Source of the DNA: Parascedosporium putredinis
Taxonomy: Eukaryota; Ascomycota; Sordariomycetes; Microascales; Microascaceae
Length of the DNA: 64,000 bases
NCBI GenBank assembly: GCA_949357655.1
Contig: CASHTG010000021.1
Span: 1,426,001-1,490,000 of the forward strand
Reading direction: 5' to 3'
Made by a program: the position numbers and the translations under genes. This document shows, in pieces, positions 57,579-64,000 of the stretch. The notes beneath the pieces were generated by a model. The model did not search any database. It saw nothing but the letters and a program-made list of their open reading frames with translations, and was not told the origin of the DNA. Position 1 is the first letter of the stretch, and each line of letters begins with the position of its first letter.

Positions 57579-58374
57579 TTTTGTTGCTCAAAGGTTTGGC
57601 GAGCGCGTTGGTGGTACCACATCGTGGGGCTTCGTTGACAAGCTGTGGGAGTACGGGTTGGCGAGTGCACTCCTCGAGCACTTGAGCACGGCAAATTCAA
57701 GAGGAATTGGCCGGGCCATTCGTTTTGCCGATCCCAGAGCATCCTTCCCCGCATCACCGCGGTCGCTTCCAAGAAAGTTGGAGACTTCTCTGTGGGGTCC
57801 CCACACCAAAGCAGGGGAAGGATTGCCGATTTGCCCCATCGGCCATGAATGAAGCCGTGATCCAATCAACCTTTGCAGACGTGGAGCTAAGAAGAGTGAG
57901 TGTGGGGAAATGACTTCGTACAATCCTGCGAAAGGAGGATTGGGGAAGAAGGATCCCAAGCGTGCTTGGAGGAGCCAATCAAAATTGCCATTGTCCAATG
58001 CCATTGGGATATCTCCGGACATTGATGTCCGGCTTCGATCATTCTCCGAAGGTTGGTCGGAGATCATTCTTTCGATCGATACCATCGATACCAAGACTCG
58101 CCATCAATGATTTGCCGTAGTGAATCCCAACTTCATCTTGACTCTCAGCTGCCGCGGATAATGATTTCCGGTCAAGTGGGAATGACAGGAGGGAGCTATT
58201 TGAAAGGGGCAGCTTTAGTCTGGAAGAGCCTAAGAGCGAATGGACATCAATCTATCGGTGAAATTACTTATAGCATAACTCTGGAACTCGTCGCTTCTCA
58301 CATGGATTAGGTGAATAGGTATAACCTTCCGAGATTAACCGTGAGCCACCCAAGCCAAGAAACTATTCTCCGTC
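57579..58374. promoter_or_regulatory. Divergent promoter, Zn2Cys6 regulator / BVMO
   Basis: 796 bp shared promoter; the palindrome CCGGACATTGATGTCCGG lies at 58015-58032. No gene recognised. Confidence 0.55.
58015..58032. promoter_or_regulatory. CGG-N10-CCG palindrome, candidate Zn2Cys6 site 4
   Basis: CCGGACATTGATGTCCGG: eight-base arms with a two-base centre, the most symmetric copy. CGG-N10-CCG is the geometry bound by Put3-type Zn2Cys6 dimers. Confidence 0.65.
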
Positions 58375-60350
58375 ATGGCGCCGTCCGCAATCGCAGAAGA
58401 GATGAATGCGTCAGCCGTCGCACCCGGCTCGAAGAGTGGCACCGAAAGGTCAACGCCAAGGTCCCTGGCTATGCGGTCCCCTTGGATGCCCTGTCCCAAG
58501 AGGCGGCGTCTCATCTGGATCCCTTTTACGAAATCATTGAGCAGCCGATCGGTACTCGTCGTCCGATACGTGTAGCTTGCCTAGGTGCCGGGTACTCCGG
58601 CCTGATGATGAGCATCGTGTTCAGCGAGAAGATGCAAGGCAAGAATACCGATCTCGTGGTGTACGAGAGGAACGAGGACCTTGGTGGCACTTGGTTCGAG
58701 AATAGGTACGTTAGAACTATGCCCTTGGTCCTTACTCGTCCCCTTCACTAACCTCGTATATATTTAGGTACCCGGGCTGCAAATGTGATATCCCAGCCCA
58801 CAATTATGCGTACAGCTTTGCGGCCAAGCCAGACTGGCCCAACTACTACGCAACCTCGCAGCAGATTCATCAATACATGCATGATGTTGCAGACAAGTAT
58901 GACTGCAACAAGTACATCAAGCTCCGGCATTCAATCCAAGCTGCCACCTGGGATGAGGCAAAGGCCAAATGGGTGTTGCAGGTGCAGGACAGCGAGGGCA
59001 AGTTGTTTTCCGATGAGGTGGACGTGTTCATCAATGCCGGCGGCGTGCTCAAGTAAGTATCCTATTGTCAGGGTAGTTCCGTAGGGTGTTCTGGCTAACT
59101 GATGTAGCAATTGGAAATGGCCCAATATTACCGGTATCGAAACCTTCAAAGGGAAGCTGGTCCACTCCGCCCGCTGGGATCAGGACTACGACTTCGAGGG
59201 CAAACGTGTCGCAGTTATTGGTATTGGCTCATCGGGCATCCAGATCGTCCCTAAGCTTGCTAAAATCTGCAGCTCAATGGATCTCTTCGTGCGATCGAAG
59301 ACTTGGATCTCTCCTGCTCCCGGCATCAACGAGCCGACTGACCAGGACCCCGACATGGACCCAGAATACAACTTCACCGAGGGCAGCCTTGAGCTTTTCA
59401 AAGACCCCGAGGTTCTCCGCAGCTATCGCGCAGCCATCATGGACCGCCGAATCGACAATTTCAAGCGGGCCATGGCAGACAGTGACATCCAGAAGAGAGC
59501 CCAAGAACTGTTCCGAAAGAGCATGACTGAGCGGTTGGGAGATACGGAAAAGGGCCGCAAGGCGGCTGAAATGTTGCTCCCCGACTTCCCCGTCGGGTGT
59601 CGAAGGCAAACACCAGGCCCCGGCTTCCTCGAGGCATTGATCCAAGATAACATTGAAATGCGCTGGGACGATGTTGATAGCTGCACGGAGAGGGGAATCA
59701 AGACGAGATCGGGCGAAGAGAGGGAATACGATGTCATCGTTTGCGCAACAGGGTTCGACACCACTTTCCGGCCCGCCTTTCCCATCGTGGGACGCAACGG
59801 GGTCGACCTGGCTCAAAAGTGGAGCGTGGACCGGCCAAAGGCATACTTTGGAGTATCTGTCCCCGACATGCCCAACTATTTCTGCTTTGTGGGCCCCAAC
59901 AGCCCCATCAGCAACGGGTCGCTTGTCCTCGGCATCCAAACAACAGCCATCTACGTGTACAAGTGGCTGGAAAAGCTCCAGACGGAAGGTATCAGGAGCT
60001 TCGAAGTGCACGCGGATGTCAATGAGGAGTACAACCAACACATTCAAAAATATTTGGAGCGCACTGTCTGGACGCGCGGCTGCCGCAGCTGGTATAAGCG
60101 CGGTACGATTGATGGGCCTGTTATCGCCATCTACGGCGGTACTACCTTCCATTTTATGGAAGCCCTGAAGAACCCACGTTGGGAGGACTTCAAGATGGAT
60201 GCTACCGGACTAGCTAAGGCCAATCGCTTTGCTTATCTCGGCGATGGTTTTAGCCAAAGGGAGACGAGAGGAGAGTCAATTGGCGCCACGCAGACTTTGG
60301 ATTTGGATGAGTACTGGAAGTTATTTGTTCTTCCAGAGGTCCATAGCTAA
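58375..60350 (+). CDS. Baeyer-Villiger monooxygenase (flavin-dependent)
   Basis: FAD/NADPH enzyme inserting oxygen next to a ketone to give an ester or lactone. Exons 58375..58705, 58768..59052 and 59108..60350; 619 residues with one base restored at about 58418-58425. FAD-binding GAGYSGLMMS, the conserved GGTWFENRYPGCKCDIPAHN, the complete BVMO fingerprint FKGKLVHSARWD (FxGxxxHxxxWD) about residue 219, NADPH-binding GIGSSGIQIVP, and ATGFDTTF and FVGPNSP near the end. No signal peptide or PTS1. It belongs with the larger fungal BVMOs (about 600 residues, extended N-terminus) that act on cyclic ketones, steroids or terpenoids; the substrate is not readable. Confidence 0.95.
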
Positions 60351-60692
60351 TCGGCTGCTAAGAGCCTCACATCCGTGCACGTATCATCCATAGATCTCGC
60401 TGTATATAGTGCGAATACTTTTTTGAATTGATGTTAGAGCCAACGCAACTTGTATGATTATTGCCATCGCCACTCGTAGTCGGACCAGCACCCAGCCATT
60501 GTGCGCCCGTGCCTTTCTAGATCTTGACTCGCTGCGCTCATTACTATTTGTAGTCTCCCCATATCTAGGCTTGAGTCGCGCGAGGACAGCCTCCACCACG
60601 ATGTGAGGGCAATGTAAGGAAGGAACTGGTTCAATCAATCATTTACTCGGATTACAAAGGCATCATTTTATGTTACAGATTTTGGGCATGAG
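60351..60692. other. Convergent intergenic region
   Basis: 3' flanks of the BVMO and sulfatase genes. No gene seen. Confidence 0.5.
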
Positions 60693-62424
60693 CTACGCCT
60701 TGGCTGCTCGAAACTCGAACCCATGATCAAACATTCCCGTCTCGGCATAGTATTCTTCCCAGCAACGGATGAGTTCCACCAACTTGGCCGGCTCCGACTT
60801 TGCCAGATCGTTGGATTCCGCCTGATCTTGGTCAAGATTGAACAACTCCCACTCGCCGCTGCCTCGGGGCGGATGCATCCAAACCGCTTTCCACGGCCCC
60901 TTCCTGATTGCCCGTAGTCCTACAAGTTCCCATCCATGGACGTGTTCATTCTCATCATGAACAGATGTATTTGCGTAGTCGCCAGAGGTCAAATGTGGGA
61001 TCCATGACTTTCCTTTCACTGGTACGATTTCGCGGCCACGGAACGTTGAGCCGACAGGCGGGATGTTGGCTAGCTCGAGGACGGTGGGGAGAATGTCCAT
61101 AACCGTGGTAAATGAGTGGCTCACCGCGGAAGGGGAGGAACCGAAGCCCGGATACCGAACGATGCAGGGACATCGGATGCCTCCCTCCGTGGGCCAGCAC
61201 TTCCATCCTCGGGATGGAGCGGTCGCAGCCGATGCCCACTCGGGACCATACCACACAAACGAATCTTTCCGCCCAATGTTCTCAAACTCGTTATTGTAGT
61301 GCTTGTTGATAATGGCGGCCATCGTTGTCTGGCCGCCCATCACGTGTATGGCCTCCATCGATAGGCCTTCAGCGCCATTGTCAGACATGAACAGAACGAA
61401 CGTGTTATCGAGTTCGCCCGTCGATTGAAGGTAGTCAATGACTTCACCAACGCCATCATCAATCATTTCCACCATTGCGGCGTAGACTTCCATTTTTCGA
61501 GCAGATTCCTGCCTTTGCTCTTCGGTCATGTCGTCCCACGGCGTGCCGGCGTACGCCTCTGGCTTCGCTGGGATTACATCTTCGGGGATCAAGCCAAGCT
61601 TGACGAGGTTCGCAATCCTTTTCTCCTGTAACTTTGACGGGCCATCTTTGTAAAAGCCCTCGTAGGTTTTGACCCTCTCTTCAGGTGCTTGGAGGGGCCA
61701 ATGCGGCGCAAGGTATGCTAGGTAGGCAAGAAATGGTTGGTCTTTCTCTGCCTCCGTACGGCCTCGCAGGAACTCCAACATTCGGGCGGTTGTATACGTA
61801 GTCGAATAGAAGTCTGGCGGGATCTCCGTCTTACGATCGAGATATCGATCACCTTCCATCCATACCTTCCCCGAAAAGGCAGCTTGAAGTCTTTGTCATC
61901 GAACTGGGGTTCGTAATTGTAATGGTTTCCGGAACCGGCTAAGAATGAGAACACTTTGTTAAACCCTCGTGCCGCTGGAGAATGCTCTTTCTTTAGCCCG
62001 AGATGCCTATAAATTCAACACTTCGGTTAGAGCTAGTCTTTGGTGTATTTCTGGGAGATGTATCAGCCAACACTTGCCATTTTCCCGACAGCATAGTGTG
62101 GTAACCCGCGTCTTGGAGTATCTCAGAGAGGGCGGCAACCCTGAAGTTAAGATAGCCCTCGTATCCCGGTCGGCCCTCGAAGACCTTGGGATTCTGTGCC
62201 ATATGCTCGATCAATTGGCCCAAACCAGCGATGTGGTGATCGGTGCCGGACAGCAGCATTGACCTTGTTGGTGAGCATGCTGGCGCAGTATGGAAATTCG
62301 TCAGGCGCACACCAGTATTAGCGAGACGCTCGAGGTTTGGTGTTTTTATTTCTCCGCCGTACGGTGATGTGTCGCTGAAGCCAAGGTCGTCGGCGACAAT
62401 GATGAGAAAATTTGGTTGTTTCAT
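60693..62424 (-). CDS. Type I arylsulfatase
   Basis: Hydrolyses sulfate esters. Exons complement(62078..62424, 60693..62006), 553 residues with one base restored at 61869-61877. Metal site IVADDLGFSD, the sulfatase signature ACSPTRSMLLSGTDHHIAGLG whose Cys must be converted to formylglycine, the second signature GYHTMLSGKWHLGLKKEH, MSDNGAE, and the C-terminal domain ending RAAKA. Similar in layout to bacterial AtsA-type enzymes and to fungal arylsulfatases. No signal peptide, so intracellular. The intron has a GC donor (gcaagt...ttatag). Divergent from the sugar-type transporter. Confidence 0.93.
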
Positions 62425-63132
62425 CTTCAACGTCAATGTTCTCGGAAGGCCTTGTATATCTGCCAGGATCTATAGCGGTAAACAAGGCGTACACCGGCGC
62501 TTTCGACGCCAAAATTTGTTTTGCCTATGGTAAAGTTCTTTCCATACATCTAGATGTACTTATATTCTGTAGCATCTATAGCCGGATTAGCCCTGAGGTC
62601 CCAAGACGTTGTAGAAGGGGGCCGAAAGCCGGCGAAAGCCGATCCGAATCGGCTTTCGGGGACCAAGCTCGGGCCTACGATGGCAGTCTAGGCCGGCTCT
62701 CGCCTACAGTTAGCCTCACATTCGCCATCCATCTTTCCACTTGCCTTTGCCATCCGAGAAGGATCACGTACCGCTTCTACTTGCATAGGAGCTTCGATCA
62801 TGCGAAAGTCTCTCCGCTCACCGTAATCCAGACTGTGTCCCGCACAAGCCAGCTCGAAGGTCACCCCGCAACCCCGGACCCCAGACTCAGACTCTCGGGA
62901 CAAAAGCCTTGTTCTGAAATATCACGCTAAGTCGAGAAGAGTCCCGAGAAATCCTTTTCCTCACGCGGAAGACCCAGTGACGGCCAGAACTGCGTTCCAT
63001 CCCAACTCAACATGTCGCATCGGCCTCAATTAACTATATAAACCTCGAAGGTGACAACCCCTAACGTTGGTGTTGGCTCACCTACCATCTTCAAGTTTCC
63101 ACTAGCTGTCTTACACTCAAAGCATCATCGAA
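62425..63132. promoter_or_regulatory. Divergent promoter, sulfatase / sugar-type MFS
   Basis: 708 bp. Contains a 10-bp inverted repeat CGAAAGCCGA / TCGGCTTTCG with 6-nt spacer (62633-62658) and a TATA box TATATAA (63035-63041) about 95 bp before the MFS start. No CGG-N10-CCG copy found. Confidence 0.5.
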
Positions 63133-64000
63133 ATGGCTGGTATTTTCACCAGTGGCCGCGTGGGCGGTGCCTTCAATGGGCGACTGCTGTTTTCTTGCAT
63201 CATTATCATGCTCTCCCAAGTCAATTTCGGCATAGACACGACGGCATTTAGCACCACTCAGGCAATGACGGCCTTTGAGAAAAAGTTCGGCGTGTACAGG
63301 CCGTCGCTGAAACGCTACGCTATCGAGCCATACTTCCTCTCTCTTCTGAACAGCCTCACCTACATTGGCCAGGTTTTCGGCCTGTTGTTGGGTAGCTATA
63401 TAGCTCGGCGTTGGGGACGGCGCATGTCATTCTTCGTCATGTGCGTTTGGGCGTGGATTTCCGCCATCCTACTCGTGACGGCGCAACATAAAGAACAGGT
63501 ACTGATCGGGCGAATCCTCAACTTTGTCTACGTCGGAATGGAACTTGCCGTCGTGCCTGTGACCCAATCCGAGTTGGTCCCAGCTCGCGTTCGTGGCTTC
63601 GTCGTTGGTACCTATCAGCTGGGAATCCTAGTATGTGTCAAATAGGCCGCAGTGCCATCCCCGTAGCGGACGGTAGATACTAACACACTAACACTACTGC
63701 AAGGTGGGAGCTCTCCTTATATCTGTCGTGTGTCTCGGCACTAGTAAGCTGGAGGGCGACAACTCCTGGAGAATACCATTTGGGTTGTTTTTATCATTCC
63801 TACCATCGTATTTTTCGGAACCTTCTACATCCCAGAGGTGTGTCTAGGCCTATCCCCCTCGTCGTCATTCTATGGAAGCTGAGGAGCTTAACTGTGGTAA
63901 ATTTTGCTGATCGGTTTTCTCGCCATCTAGTCTCCTCGCTGGCTCCTGTTGCGCAACCGCCCTGACGATGCGCGAGCAAACCTCGAACTCCTGCGACGTG
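63133..64000 (+). CDS. Sugar-transporter-family MFS protein (C-terminus off right edge)
   Basis: Proton-coupled transporter of the fungal sugar porter family. Exons 63133..63630, 63704..63837 and 63931 to beyond the window, with introns gtatgt...gcaag and gtgtgt...ctag; one base missing in the T-run at 63788-63792. Signatures: YIARRWGRRMSFF (loop 2-3), VPVTQSELVPARVRGFVVGTYQLG (equivalent of the PAELRG region), and PE[intron]SPRWLLLRNRPDDARANLE (PESPRWL). The N-terminus MAGIFTSGRVGG has no signal peptide. Substrate may be a sugar or another small polyhydroxy or acid compound; about 250 residues are visible. Confidence 0.9.

Noticed and set aside
59274..60152. Long minus-strand open frame opposite the BVMO
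   Set aside because: Antisense shadow of high-GC coding sequence without recognisable motifs.

Overview
The window is nuclear DNA of a filamentous ascomycete (Pezizomycotina, probably a plant-associated Sordariomycete). Evidence: genes with several 50-100 nt GT-AG introns and CTAAC-type branch points, a secreted cellulose/pectin-degrading repertoire, HET and Zn2Cys6 proteins, and a THI5/NMT1 gene preceded by a fungal TPP riboswitch. There are 27 protein-coding genes; the first and last run off the window edges. No rRNA, tRNA, CRISPR array or transposon was recognised.

Left half (1-29000), mixed genes with long intergenic spaces: MFS transporter (partial), AA9 LPMO with a long acidic tail, CE1 acetylxylan-esterase-like protein, beta-carbonic anhydrase, DUF3500 protein, HET-domain protein with a membrane-anchor N-terminus, PL4 rhamnogalacturonan lyase, thiamine pyrimidine synthase with its riboswitch, a small secreted preproprotein with an in-frame stop, a MAPEG-family protein, a secreted alpha/beta hydrolase and an M14 metallocarboxypeptidase.

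Cluster A (30237-45547), the most interesting part: biotin carboxylase/BCCP subunit, acyl-CoA dehydrogenase, an HMG-CoA lyase fused to an enoyl-CoA hydratase, carboxyltransferase subunit, a 2,4-dienoyl-CoA reductase (disrupted), a second enoyl-CoA hydratase and a Zn2Cys6 regulator, arranged as divergent pairs. The set has the chemistry of leucine or acyclic-terpene (Atu/Liu) catabolism: dehydrogenate, carboxylate, hydrate and cleave a beta-methyl-branched acyl-CoA. Several C-termini look like peroxisomal PTS1 signals (SKL, KANL, PKL, SNL, ARM), and the two carboxylase subunits lack long mitochondrial presequences. I infer a peroxisomal branched-chain/isoprenoid-CoA degradation module.

Cluster B (46083-60350): an ACS-family MFS transporter, HSL-type esterase, carboxymuconolactone-decarboxylase-like protein, ABM-like and EthD-like dimeric barrels, a cyclase-family hydrolase, a second Zn2Cys6 regulator and a Baeyer-Villiger monooxygenase. 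Four of its divergent promoters carry a CGGA-N8-TCCG dyad, a likely regulator site. BVMO plus esterase could open a cyclic ketone and feed acids to cluster A. An arylsulfatase and a sugar-type MFS transporter follow to the right edge.

Caution on sequence quality: about 33 single-base indels, almost all missing bases and many in short homopolymers, interrupt otherwise intact conserved genes across the window. They look like unpolished long-read errors. Gene models below are therefore described across these breaks.
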